64,000 nt of DNA from Streptomyces sp. NBC_00443 (lineage in GTDB: Bacteria; Actinomycetota; Actinomycetes; Streptomycetales; Streptomycetaceae): the NCBI RefSeq assembly GCF_036014175.1, contig NZ_CP107917.1, forward strand, positions 7,440,001 to 7,504,000, read 5' to 3'. The notes beneath the pieces are model-generated. The model did not search any database. It was given only the letters and a program-made list of their open reading frames with translations, and was not told the origin of the DNA. Of the stretch, positions 17,499 through 25,904 are shown piece by piece. Positions within the stretch are counted from its first letter, which is position 1. Each line of letters opens with the position of its first letter. The position numbers and the translations under genes were made by a program.

Positions 17499-17599
17499 TT
17501 GCGATTTCGTCGGCGCAAGTGATCCGCCGGACCTCCTCTGCGGGGACGACGGGAAACGGACGGGAACCCGACTCCAGACGGACGGGAACCCGACTCCAG
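17499..17599. promoter_or_regulatory. hmgA upstream region: inverted repeat and 22-bp tandem duplication
   Basis: The 183-base divergent gap between hmgA and the lipoprotein gene holds two elements. One is TTGCG-N10-CGCAA (17499-17503 with 17514-17518), 43 bases before the hmgA start and so placed for a GntR operator. The other is a perfect 22-base tandem duplication (17556-17577 and 17578-17599) containing GGGAACCCGACTCC, just upstream of the lipoprotein gene. Confidence 0.5.
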
Positions 17600-17639
17600 G
17601 GGGATCCGGCTGTCGGACCGGTGTTCTAGTCTCCCGGGC

Positions 17640-18269
17640 ATGTCGTGGACGCGGACCCTGCTCGCCGCGCTCGCGGTCTGTGTCCTGCTGGTGACCGGAT
17701 CCGCGGGCTGCGGCTCCGATGACGCGCGGCAACAGGGTGCGGACGGAGTCTCTCCCTCGCCGGTGGGCAAGGTCCTCGACGACACCGACGAGCAGGGGCG
17801 GCACTATCGCGAGGTGGACAAGGGCGACGCCCCCGAGGTCGGCATCGAGGTACAGCCGGATCCGGACGTCGGCGACCGAGGCTGGGACGTACGGCTGACG
17901 GTCCGCAACTTCCGCTTCTCGCCCGCCGGTACGCCGGAGCGGGTGGTCGCCGGGCGGGGGCTCGCGTACCTCTATGTCGACGACCGCCTCGTCGCCCGGC
18001 TGCGCAGCCCCGGCCACCGTCTCCCGGCGGAGCTCGTCCCGCGCGGCACCCACCAGGTCACCGTCCGGCTGTATGCGGACGACGGCACGGTGTGGGCCGT
18101 GGGCGACGAACCCGTCGAGAGCGCGGCCGACATCACGGCATCGGAGGCGGAGACGACCGTGACACCGGCACCGGCGTCGACAGCCTCCGCCGCGGCACTG
18201 AGCGCGCCGGGTACCCGCTTCCGTACAGGGGGTCGAGGTTCACCGGACCGAGGCGGAAAGGCATCATGA
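17640..18269 (+). CDS. Lipoprotein of unknown function
   Basis: Protein of 209 residues with a lipoprotein signal peptide (MSWTRTLLAALAVCVLLVTG) and lipobox GSAGC, so it should be lipid-anchored outside the membrane. The mature part holds a domain with GWDVRLTVRNFRFSP and HQVTVRLYADDGTVWAV, likely a beta-sandwich, and an Ala/Thr-rich tail. ATG 17640 has no strong ribosome site. The stop overlaps the start of the TetR gene (ATGA), so the two are co-transcribed. No catalytic motif is seen. Confidence 0.8.
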   Translation: MSWTRTLLAALAVCVLLVTGSAGCGSDDARQQGADGVSPSPVGKVLDDTDEQGRHYREVDKGDAPEVGIEVQPDPDVGDRGWDVRLTVRNFRFSPAGTPERVVAGRGLAYLYVDDRLVARLRSPGHRLPAELVPRGTHQVTVRLYADDGTVWAVGDEPVESAADITASEAETTVTPAPASTASAAALSAPGTRFRTGGRGSPDRGGKAS

Positions 18270-18880
18270 AGACCGTGCCCCACCCAGACACGCTTCGCAG
18301 GGCGCCTGTGCAGCGGCGCAGCGCCGAACGGCTCACCAGGATCCTGGACGCCTGCGCCGACCTCCTCGACGAGGTCGGCTACGACGACCTGAGCACTCGG
18401 GCCGTCGCCCAGCGCGCCGGCGTGCCCATCGGCTCGGTCTACCGGTTCTTCGGCAACAAGCGCCAGATGGCCGACGCCCTGGCCCAGCGCAACCTGGAGC
18501 GCTACGCCGCCCGCGTCACCGACCGGCTCAAGGAGGCCGGTGACGGGGGCTGGCGTGCGGCGATGGACGCCGTGCTCGACGAGTACATCGCCATGAAGCG
18601 CACCGCGCCCGGCTTCTCCCTCGTCGACTTCGGCAACCAGATCCCCGTCGGCACCCGCGGCGAGCCCAACCACCGCGTCGCCGACGCCCTCACCGACCTG
18701 CTCTCCGGCTACCTCGGCCGCGAACCCGACGAGGACCTCCGGCGCACCTTCCTCATCGCCGTCGAAACCGCCGACACCCTGGTCCACCTCGCGTTCCGGG
18801 TGGCCCCGGAGGGCGACGAACGGATCATCGTGGAGGCGCGCGAGATGCTGCGGGCGTATCTGGCCCGGGTGCTGGACTGA
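18266..18880 (+). CDS. TetR-family transcriptional regulator
   Basis: Regulator of 204 residues. The helix-turn-helix lies at about 15-65 (RSAERLTRILDACADLLDEV ... AQRAGVPIGSVYRFFGNKRQ), with the second helix typical of TetR proteins. The ligand domain ends EMLRAYLARVLD. It is translationally coupled to the lipoprotein gene and precedes the molybdopterin oxidoreductase by 218 bases. A palindrome of TetR type at 19035-19052 stands before that gene and is a natural target, but this is inference. Confidence 0.88.
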   Translation: MKTVPHPDTLRRAPVQRRSAERLTRILDACADLLDEVGYDDLSTRAVAQRAGVPIGSVYRFFGNKRQMADALAQRNLERYAARVTDRLKEAGDGGWRAAMDAVLDEYIAMKRTAPGFSLVDFGNQIPVGTRGEPNHRVADALTDLLSGYLGREPDEDLRRTFLIAVETADTLVHLAFRVAPEGDERIIVEAREMLRAYLARVLD

Positions 18881-19034
18881 CGGCCGCGCCCAGGTGCCGC
18901 ACCGGCAGCCCTGTCGGGTGCCGGACCGACGCTCCGACGGGCTGACGCGGCTACCGGACCGAGGCGCCCCGCCGTCCGGAGGGCCGACGGCTCGCGAATT
19001 TCCGACCTCACACCCCGCGAGGACTCCCCTCCGT

Positions 19035-19052
19035 GCATACCGGTCGGTATGC
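19035..19052. promoter_or_regulatory. TetR-type palindromic operator before the molybdopterin oxidoreductase
   Basis: GCATACCGGTCGGTATGC has 8-base arms (GCATACCG/CGGTATGC) around a 2-base centre, 47 bases before the GTG start at 19099. Related sequences occur at 30428-30443, 47336-47349 and 52808-52825, each upstream of a catabolic or transport gene. Confidence 0.65.
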
Positions 19053-19098
19053 TCGGCCTCACCCGCGCGCCACCGCCGTCGCCAACCCGGGAGGACCC

Positions 19099-21336
19099 GT
19101 GTCCCGCACCGCACTGCGCATCTGCCCCCTGTGCGAGGCCACCTGCGGCCTGACGCTCACCATCGAGGGGACCGCGGTCACCGGTGCCCGCGGTGACCGT
19201 GACGATGTGTTCAGCCAGGGGTTCATCTGCCCCAAGGGCGCCTCCTTCGGGGCCGTCGACGGTGACCCCGACCGGCTGCGCACCCCGCTCGTGCGCACGG
19301 ACGGCGAGCTGCGCGAGGCCACCTGGGAGGAGGCCTTCGACGCGGTCGCCGCCGGTGTCCGGGCGGTCGTCGAGCGGTACGGGCCGAACTCGGTGGGCGT
19401 CGTGCTCGGCAACCCCAACGTGCACACCGTGGCCGGTGCGCTCTATCCGCCGGTCCTGCTCGCCGGCCTGCGCACCCGCAGCATCTTCACCGCCTCCACG
19501 GTCGACCAGATGCCCAAGCACGTCTCCAGCGGCCTGCTCTTCGGCGACGCCCTCGCGATCCCCGTACCGGACCTGGACCACACCGACCACCTGCTGCTCA
19601 TCGGCGCGAACCCCCTCGAGTCCAACGGCAGCCTGTGCACCGCCCCCGACTTCCCGGGCAAGCTGAAGGCGCTCAAGGCCCGCGGCGGCACCCTCACCGT
19701 CATCGACCCGCGCCGCACCCGCACCGCCAAGCTCGCCGACCGGCACATCGCGATCCGGCCCGGCACGGACGCGTTGCTCCTCGCGGCGATGGCGTCCGTC
19801 CTGTTCGAGGAAGGGCTCGTGGCTCCCGGTGAGCTGGCGCCGCACCTCCAGGGGCTCGACGAACTCCCCGACGCCGTACGGGGCTTCAGTCCCGAAGCCG
19901 TGGCGGACGCCTGTGATGTGGACGCCGGCACGATCCGCGCCCTCGCCCGCGAGCTGGCCGCCGCACCCACCGCCGCCGTCTACGGCCGTATCGGCAGCTG
20001 CACCGTCCCGCACGGCACCCTGGCCAGCTGGCTGGTCGACGTTCTCAACATCCTCACCGGCAACCTCGACCGCCCCGGCGGCGCCCTCTTCCCGCAGGCG
20101 GCCACCGACAGGACGCCCCGCCCCGCAGGACCCGGACACGGCTTCGCGCTCGGGCGCTGGCAGTCGCGGGTGAGCGGGCACCCCGAGGCCAAGGGGGAGT
20201 TGCCCCTGTCCGCGCTCGCCGAGGAGATCGACACGGCCACCGAGGAGGGCGAGCCGATCAGGGCCCTCATCGCGGTCGCCGCCAACCCGGTCCTGTCGGC
20301 CCCCGACGGTGACCGTCTCGACAAGGCCCTCGACGCGCTCGACTTCATGGTCAGCGTCGACCCGTACCTCAACGAGACCTCGCGCCACGCCCACGTCGTG
20401 CTCCCGCCGCCCCCGCCCTCGCAGAGCCCGCACCACGACTTCGCCTTCAACACCCTCGCCGTCCGCAACCAGGTCCGCTACACCCGCCCCGCCGTCCCGC
20501 TGGAGCCGGGCCGGATGGCCGAGGCCGAGATCCTGGCCCGGCTGATCCTGGCCGCGACCGGCATGCACGGCGCCGACCCGGCCGCGGTCGACACGCTGGT
20601 CATCGACCAGACCCTCGGCAAGGCGGTCAAGGAAGTGCACTCCCCGGTCCACGGCCGCGATCCGAAGGAACTCGCCGCGCAACTCACCGGCGTGAACGGC
20701 CCCGAGCGGCGCCTCGACATGATGCTGCGCCTCGGCCCGTACGGCGACGGCTTCGGCGCACGACCGGACGGGCTCTCCCTGGAGAAACTGCTCGCGCATC
20801 CGCACGGCATCGACCTCGGGCCGCTGAAGTCCCGGCTGCCGCAGCCGCTGAAGACCGTCAGCGGCAAGGTGGAGCTGCTGCCGCGGCCCATCGCCGACGA
20901 CCTGCCCCGCCTGCGGGCGGCCCTGCGCGAACGCACCGACGGGCTCGTCCTGGTCGGCCGCCGCCATCTGCGCTCCAACAACAGCTGGATGCACAACGTG
21001 CCCGCCCTCACCGGCGGCACCAACCGCTGCACCCTGCACATCCACCCCGAGGACGCCGAGCGCCTGGGGCTGCGCGACGGTGCGCCCGTGCGTGTGAAGG
21101 GCGCCGGCGGGGAGGTGGTCACCGAGGCCGAGGTCACCGACGCGGTCCGCCCCGGTGTCGTCAGCCTGCCGCACGGCTGGGGCCACAACCGCCCCGGCAC
21201 CCGGCTGAACCATGCGCTGAAGGACCCCGGCGTCAACGTCAACCAGCTCCTCGACGGCAGCCTGCTCGACCCGCTCTCGGGCAACGCGGTCCTAAACGGC
21301 ATACCCGTAAAACTCGCCACGGGATCAGCGCTGTGA
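19099..21336 (+). CDS. Molybdopterin-dependent oxidoreductase with [4Fe-4S] cluster
   Basis: Cytoplasmic enzyme of 745 residues, formate dehydrogenase/nitrate reductase superfamily. The N-terminal cluster motif is Cys9-x2-Cys12-x3-Cys16...Cys44 (CPLCEATC, then GFICPKG). The molybdopterin domains follow, with signature blocks GANPLESNGS, PRRTRTAKLADRHIAIRPGT and a C-terminal MopB-binding domain (LHIHPEDAERLGLRDG, VSLPHGWGHN). No Tat signal is present. GTG 19099 is preceded by GGGAGGACCC and places the first Cys correctly. No subunit partner is adjacent, so electron partner and substrate are unknown. A TetR gene upstream and a palindrome at 19035 suggest inducible control. Confidence 0.92.
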   Translation: MSRTALRICPLCEATCGLTLTIEGTAVTGARGDRDDVFSQGFICPKGASFGAVDGDPDRLRTPLVRTDGELREATWEEAFDAVAAGVRAVVERYGPNSVGVVLGNPNVHTVAGALYPPVLLAGLRTRSIFTASTVDQMPKHVSSGLLFGDALAIPVPDLDHTDHLLLIGANPLESNGSLCTAPDFPGKLKALKARGGTLTVIDPRRTRTAKLADRHIAIRPGTDALLLAAMASVLFEEGLVAPGELAPHLQGLDELPDAVRGFSPEAVADACDVDAGTIRALARELAAAPTAAVYGRIGSCTVPHGTLASWLVDVLNILTGNLDRPGGALFPQAATDRTPRPAGPGHGFALGRWQSRVSGHPEAKGELPLSALAEEIDTATEEGEPIRALIAVAANPVLSAPDGDRLDKALDALDFMVSVDPYLNETSRHAHVVLPPPPPSQSPHHDFAFNTLAVRNQVRYTRPAVPLEPGRMAEAEILARLILAATGMHGADPAAVDTLVIDQTLGKAVKEVHSPVHGRDPKELAAQLTGVNGPERRLDMMLRLGPYGDGFGARPDGLSLEKLLAHPHGIDLGPLKSRLPQPLKTVSGKVELLPRPIADDLPRLRAALRERTDGLVLVGRRHLRSNNSWMHNVPALTGGTNRCTLHIHPEDAERLGLRDGAPVRVKGAGGEVVTEAEVTDAVRPGVVSLPHGWGHNRPGTRLNHALKDPGVNVNQLLDGSLLDPLSGNAVLNGIPVKLATGSAL

Positions 21337-21411
21337 GCAGTGCAAAGCTGTGACCAGCAGTTTTGCGCTTATTGCTCGCATGTCAACGTCTTGTTAACGC
21401 CGCTTGACGGG

Positions 21412-21467
21412 ACCTAACGTCAACGCACCGCCGGCCCTGGTGGGTCGTTCAAGGGCGAACGTTAGGT
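21412..21467 (+). promoter_or_regulatory. Leader inverted repeat before the CitMHS transporter
   Basis: ACCTAACGT (21412-21420) and ACGTTAGGT (21459-21467) are perfect 9-base inverted copies 38 bases apart, with the right copy ending 8 bases before the ATG at 21476. Folded in RNA they would occlude the translation start; as DNA they could be paired half-sites. The start has no other good ribosome site. Confidence 0.45.
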
Positions 21468-21475
21468 ATCCACTC

Positions 21476-22903
21476 ATGCTGACCATCCTTGGCTTCGCCA
21501 TGATCGCGACCTTCCTGGTCCTGATCATGATGAAGAAGATGTCGCCGATCGCGGCGCTCGTGCTGATCCCGGCACTGTTCTGCGTCTTCGTCGGGAAGGG
21601 CGCCAAGCTCGGTGACTACGTCCTCGACGGCGTCACCGACCTCGCCCCCACCGCGGCGATGCTCATGTTCGCGATCGTCTACTTCGGTGTGATGATCGAT
21701 GTCGGCCTTTTCGACCCGATCGTTCGGGGAATCCTGAAGTTCTGCAAGGCCGACCCGATGCGGATCGTGGTCGGCACGGCGATCCTCGCCGCGATCGTCT
21801 CGCTCGACGGCGACGGCTCGACCACCTTCATGATCACCGTCTCGGCGATGTACCCGCTGTACAAGCGCCTGAAGATGAGCCTGGTCGTGATGACCGGTGT
21901 CGCCGCGATGGCCAACGGCGTGATGAACACGCTGCCCTGGGGCGGCCCGACCGCCCGTGCAGCCACCGCGCTCAAGCTCGACGCCAGCGACATCTTCGTC
22001 CCGATGATCCCGGCCCTCGCCGTCGGTCTCGTGGCCGTCTTCGTCCTCTCGTACTTCCTCGGCCTGCGCGAGCGCAAGCGCCTGGGTGTGCTCACGCTCG
22101 ACCAGGTCCTGGTCGAGGAGAAGGCCGAGGAGAAGGAGACCGAGACGGTTCTCGTCGGCGCCGGTTCCGGTTCCGGTGCTTCCGGCGCGGGCAAGGCCAC
22201 CGGCGGCGGCGGCTCCGGCACGGACGCCGAGAGCGACGACGAGGACGGCGACGCGGAGCGCTTCCAGGTCCTCGACCCGAACCGGCCCACGCTGCGTCCC
22301 AAGCTGTACTGGTTCAACGCGCTGCTCACGGGCGTCCTGCTGACCGCCATGATCATGGAGTGGCTGCCGATCCCGGTGCTGTTCCTGCTCGGCGCCGCGC
22401 TCGTCCTGACGGTCAACTTCCCGCACATCCCGGACCAGAAGGCGCGCCTCGCCGCCCACGCCGACAACGTCCTCAACGTCTCCGGCATGGTCTTCGCCGC
22501 CGCCGTCTTCACCGGCGTCCTCCAGGGCACCGGCATGGTCGACCACATGGCCAAGTGGATGGTGGACGTCATCCCCGAGGGCATGGGCCCGCACATGGCC
22601 CTGGTCACCGGCGTCCTGAGCCTCCCGCTCACCTACTTCATGTCGAACGACGGCTTCTACTTCGGCGTCCTGCCGGTCCTCGCCGAGGCCGGCGCGGCGC
22701 ACGGCGTCACCCCGCTGGAGATGGCCCGCGCCTCCCTGGTCGGCCAGCCCCTGCACATGTCGAGCCCGCTCGTCCCGGCCGTGTACGTCCTGGTCGGCAT
22801 GGCCAAGGTGGAGTTCGGCGACCACACCAAGTTCGTGGTGAAGTGGGCGGCGCTCACCTGCCTCGTCATCCTCGCGGCGGGAGTCCTCTTCGGAATCATC
22901 TGA
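21476..22903 (+). CDS. CitMHS-family citrate-metal symporter
   Basis: Membrane transporter of 475 residues with about 12 helices, starting MLTILGFAMIATFLVLIMMK. Family motifs are SLDGDGSTTFMITVSAMYPL and NTLPWGGPTARAATAL in the first half and YFMSNDGFYFGVLPVL in the second. Between the halves is a charged, Gly-rich cytoplasmic loop (about 205-285) rich in Glu, Gly and Ser, longer than in Bacillus CitM. Known members import citrate complexed with Mg2+ or Ca2+. ATG 21476 is chosen because relatives begin there, though no strong Shine-Dalgarno is seen. An MFS gene follows after 41 bases. Confidence 0.92.
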   Translation: MLTILGFAMIATFLVLIMMKKMSPIAALVLIPALFCVFVGKGAKLGDYVLDGVTDLAPTAAMLMFAIVYFGVMIDVGLFDPIVRGILKFCKADPMRIVVGTAILAAIVSLDGDGSTTFMITVSAMYPLYKRLKMSLVVMTGVAAMANGVMNTLPWGGPTARAATALKLDASDIFVPMIPALAVGLVAVFVLSYFLGLRERKRLGVLTLDQVLVEEKAEEKETETVLVGAGSGSGASGAGKATGGGGSGTDAESDDEDGDAERFQVLDPNRPTLRPKLYWFNALLTGVLLTAMIMEWLPIPVLFLLGAALVLTVNFPHIPDQKARLAAHADNVLNVSGMVFAAAVFTGVLQGTGMVDHMAKWMVDVIPEGMGPHMALVTGVLSLPLTYFMSNDGFYFGVLPVLAEAGAAHGVTPLEMARASLVGQPLHMSSPLVPAVYVLVGMAKVEFGDHTKFVVKWAALTCLVILAAGVLFGII

Positions 22904-22944
22904 CCCCGCGAGCAAGCATCTCCAAGTCTGGGAGGAACACGATC

Positions 22945-24183
22945 ATGGCGCCCGGTGGGAAGCGCGGCTGGCTGCTCCGCCTCGTCATCGCCTTCAGCTT
23001 CGCGCAGGGGGCGGTGTCGATGGCCCGGCCCGCCGTCTCCTACCGGGCCCTCGCGCTGGGCGCCGACGAGCGGGCGATCGGCGTGATCGCGGGGGTGTAC
23101 GCCCTGCTCCCGCTGTTCGTCGCCGTCCCGCTGGGCCGCCGCACCGACCACGGCCGTTGTGCGCCGCTGCTGCCCGTCGGCGTCGTCCTGATATCCGGCG
23201 GCTGCGCCATGAGCGGCCTCGCGGACTCCCTGTGGGCGATGGCGGTCTGGAGCGGGGTCATGGGCCTCGGCCATCTCTGCTTCGTCATCGGCGCCCAGTC
23301 GCTCGTGGCCCGCCAGTCCGCCCCGCACGAACAGGACCGCAACTTCGGCCACTTCACGATCGGCGCCTCGCTCGGCCAGCTGGTCGGCCCGATCGCCGCG
23401 GGTGCGCTGATCGGCGGCGGGGACATGGCCGGGACCAGCGCACTCGCCCTGCTGGTGGCGGGCGCGGGCGGCGCGGTCGCGCTGACCTCGCTGTGGCGCA
23501 TAGAGAGCCGTACGACGGCAGAGTCCGGCAAGGACCGGGGCGAGCGCGTCCCCGTCCGGCGCATCCTGCGCGCCCGGGGTGTGCCCGCCGGCATCTTCAT
23601 CAGCCTCGCCGTGCTGTCCGCGACCGACATCCTCACCGCCTACCTCCCGGTGGTCGGCGAGCACCGGGGCATCGCCCCGTCCGTGATCGGCCTCCTGCTC
23701 AGCCTGCGCGCCGCGGCCACCATCGCCTGCCGCCTGGTTCTGACGCCCCTGCTGCGGCTCCTCGGCCGGACCTTGCTGCTGACCGTGACCTGTCTGCTGG
23801 CGGCCCTGCTGTGCGCCGGGATCGCGCTGCCGGTGCCGGTGTGGGCGCTGGCTCTGATCCTGGCGGTCCTCGGCTTCTGCCTCGGCGTGGGGCAGCCGCT
23901 GTCCATGACGACGGTCGTCAGGGCGGCCCCCGACGGTGCCCGCTCCACCGCCCTCGCGCTGCGGCTGACCGGCAACCGCCTCGGGCAGGTCGCCGCGCCC
24001 GCGTCGGCGGGCCTGATCGCGGGTCTCGCGGGCGTGGCGGCGCCGTTCGTGATGCTGGGGGCGCTGTTGCTGCTGTCGGCGGGGGTCGCGCTGCGGGCGC
24101 CGGCGAGGCCGGCGGGGGAGTCGGAGGGCGGCGGTGAGCGGGGCGGAGCCAGACCGGCATTGCGGCGAAAGAGTGGTATCTGA
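22945..24183 (+). CDS. MFS transporter
   Basis: Major facilitator protein of 412 residues with 12 predicted helices. The first half carries the loop motif PLGRRTDHGRCAPLL (variant of motif A) and HFTIGASLGQLVGPI (motif C-like), typical of exporters. The C-terminal tail is Glu/Gly/Arg-rich. ATG 22945 has GGGAGGAACAC upstream. It follows the CitMHS gene by 41 bases and may share its transcript, which could pair import and export of related organic acids, though the substrate is unknown. Confidence 0.88.
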   Translation: MAPGGKRGWLLRLVIAFSFAQGAVSMARPAVSYRALALGADERAIGVIAGVYALLPLFVAVPLGRRTDHGRCAPLLPVGVVLISGGCAMSGLADSLWAMAVWSGVMGLGHLCFVIGAQSLVARQSAPHEQDRNFGHFTIGASLGQLVGPIAAGALIGGGDMAGTSALALLVAGAGGAVALTSLWRIESRTTAESGKDRGERVPVRRILRARGVPAGIFISLAVLSATDILTAYLPVVGEHRGIAPSVIGLLLSLRAAATIACRLVLTPLLRLLGRTLLLTVTCLLAALLCAGIALPVPVWALALILAVLGFCLGVGQPLSMTTVVRAAPDGARSTALALRLTGNRLGQVAAPASAGLIAGLAGVAAPFVMLGALLLLSAGVALRAPARPAGESEGGGERGGARPALRRKSGI

Positions 24184-24231
24184 CGGGTCGTAGGGCGATG
24201 CTCCCCCGATTCGTCGCGCGCATGTGAAAGA

Positions 24232-24272
24232 GAGTCAGGCAAAGCGCGATTTGTACGAAAATCGTCTGACTC
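24232..24272 (+). promoter_or_regulatory. Nested stem-loop in the leader, ending at the ribosome binding site
   Basis: Outer arms GAGTCAG (24232-24238) and CTGACTC (24266-24272), inner arms CGATTT (24247-24252) and AAATCG (24259-24264). The right outer arm ends one base before GGAGGA, the ribosome site of the gene starting at 24284. It is either an RNA switch-like leader or a nested DNA operator. Confidence 0.5.
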
Positions 24273-24283
24273 GGAGGACTCGC

Positions 24284-24883
24284 ATGCCCACCACGCCTCT
24301 TCCACGCCGCGCCGGACTGCGTATCGCCGCCGTCACGGCGCTCACTGCCGCGCTCACGCCGCTGTCCGGGGTGCCGACGGCGGGCGCACAGGAGAATGCC
24401 ACCATCAAGATCCACACGGCGCCGTGGGACGGGGTCGCGCGCACGCCGTACGGAGACGCGATCGACGAGCCGCGGGTCTGCCGGTTCTACCTCGACGCCG
24501 TCAACTTCGAAGAGGTGACGACCGCCACCTACCGCATCGCGGCTGAACCCCCGGCCGGCGGAGCTGCCGGGCTCACCGGGACCATCAACCTCGCGAACGG
24601 CGCCGGCCACTCCGTGGACCTGACGCTGCCCGACGGGCAGTACCGGCTCTACTGGACGTACCCGGGCGCCACGGCCCCCGAGCGGGAGAAGCCCTTCACG
24701 GTCGACTGCCGGTCCTCGATGTCGACGCCCTCGCCCGGCCCGCAGGGCGGTCCGCCCGCAGGGGGCGGCGGGATCGCTCGCGACGAGGCGTTCACCACAG
24801 TCGCCGGCGCCGGTGTCGTCGGCCTGGCCGCGGTGGGCGGGGTGATGTGGTTCCGGCTCCGTCGTCGTACGCATGGCGCGTAG
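24284..24883 (+). CDS. Secreted, C-terminally membrane-anchored protein next to sortase
   Basis: Protein of 199 residues. The signal peptide spans about 1-36 (VTALTAALTPLSGVPTAGA), followed by a domain of about 110 residues with two Cys (VCRFYLDAV, FTVDCRSS) that looks like a beta-sandwich (TYRIAAEPP, GHSVDLTLPDGQYRLYWTY). A Pro/Gly linker leads to a C-terminal helix (AGAGVVGLAAVGGVMWF) and RLRRR tail. There is no LPxTG-like motif before the helix. GGAGGA precedes ATG 24284. Its end overlaps the sortase start by 11 bases, so the two are functionally linked, perhaps as a cell-wall protein and its processing enzyme. Confidence 0.85.
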   Translation: MPTTPLPRRAGLRIAAVTALTAALTPLSGVPTAGAQENATIKIHTAPWDGVARTPYGDAIDEPRVCRFYLDAVNFEEVTTATYRIAAEPPAGGAAGLTGTINLANGAGHSVDLTLPDGQYRLYWTYPGATAPEREKPFTVDCRSSMSTPSPGPQGGPPAGGGGIARDEAFTTVAGAGVVGLAAVGGVMWFRLRRRTHGA

Positions 24884-25742
24884 GAGGCGACGCAGGCCCT
24901 GGTACCGGAGGCGCGCCTATCGTCTGACGAGGACGGCCGTACTGGCCGCCGCGCTGGTGGTGGTCGGCGTCCGGTGCGACCACGAGCGGCCCGGAGGGGA
25001 TACGGCCGCTCCGGGCTCCCCCGAGGCCTCCGAGGTCCGATCCGCCGGCACCGGAACCGGTGCCGGCGGGACGGGCGCCGACTCCCGCCCCGGCTCCACG
25101 GACGCGGGCGCCACCGCGCGTGAGGCGACGCCGTGGCAGCCCACTCGCTCCGAAACGGAGGCCCCGCCCGAAAGCGCGGCCAACAGTCCCTCCCTGCCAC
25201 CTCCGAGCCCCGCCGACAAGGAGAAGGCGGCCAAGCGCCCGGCCGCGCCCCGCCCGCTGCCCCGCTCCCGTGCGACCCGCCTCGTCATCCCCTACATCGG
25301 CGTCGACGCCACCCTCATCGACCTGCGCCTCGACAGCGAGCGGCGACTGCCCGCACCCCCCGAGAACGAGCCCGAGGTGGCCGGCTGGTACGCCGACGGG
25401 GCGTCACCCGGGGAGCAGGGCACGGCCATCGCGGTGGGCCACCTCGACACGAACACCGGCCCCGCCGTCTTCGGCGGTCTCGGCCAACTGAAGCGCGGCA
25501 AACGCGTCGAGGTCCGGCGAGCCGACGGGCGGACCGCCGTCTACAAGGTGGACGCCATCAAGTCGTACGAGAAGGACAAGTTCCCCAACCGGGAGGTGTA
25601 CGGCGTCCGGAGCCGCCCGGAGCTGCGGCTGATCACCTGCGGCGGCAACTACGACCGCCGGACCGGCTATTCGGGCAACGTCGTCGTCTTCGCCCATCTC
25701 CTCGCGACCGGTGAGCCGCGCGCGACGGCCGGCAAGCGCTGA
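24873..25742 (+). CDS. Class F sortase
   Basis: Membrane-anchored transpeptidase of 289 residues. An Arg-rich N terminus and one helix (about 20-35) are followed by a disordered Ala/Pro/Gly linker (about 40-130) and the sortase barrel (about 135-280). Catalytic residues are His190 (AVGHLDT), Cys256 (LITCGG) and Arg263 (YDRRTGYSGN). Class F enzymes are common in actinobacteria; their substrates are poorly known. It starts inside the last codons of the secreted protein gene. The catalytic His-Cys-Arg set is intact, so the protein should be active. Confidence 0.9.
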   Translation: MARRRRRRPWYRRRAYRLTRTAVLAAALVVVGVRCDHERPGGDTAAPGSPEASEVRSAGTGTGAGGTGADSRPGSTDAGATAREATPWQPTRSETEAPPESAANSPSLPPPSPADKEKAAKRPAAPRPLPRSRATRLVIPYIGVDATLIDLRLDSERRLPAPPENEPEVAGWYADGASPGEQGTAIAVGHLDTNTGPAVFGGLGQLKRGKRVEVRRADGRTAVYKVDAIKSYEKDKFPNREVYGVRSRPELRLITCGGNYDRRTGYSGNVVVFAHLLATGEPRATAGKR

Positions 25743-25788
25743 ATTCGGGCGTCCGCTTTCTCGTTTCCCGGACCGCGACGCCCGATTC
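25741..25788 (+). terminator. Bulged hairpin after the sortase gene
   Basis: Left arm 25741-25756 pairs with 25775-25788 through a CGGGCGTC/GACGCCCG core with two single-base bulges. It begins at the last base of the sortase stop codon and is placed to end the secreted protein-sortase transcript. Confidence 0.5.
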
Positions 25789-25904
25789 CGCCCAGTCCCT
25801 TCCCTCAGCCGCACACATTCCGTTAACTTCCGTGACTCATACGTCTCGTACGACCGCACGAGGCGTTCGACCGCGGAGCAAATGAGCCCCCGGGGGCAGC
25901 CGTC

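Noticed and set aside
18709..21213. Minus-strand frame of 834 codons opposite the molybdoenzyme
   Set aside because: Composition is Val/Gly/Arg/Asp-rich typical of shadow frames in high-GC DNA; the plus strand has Fe-S and MopB motifs.
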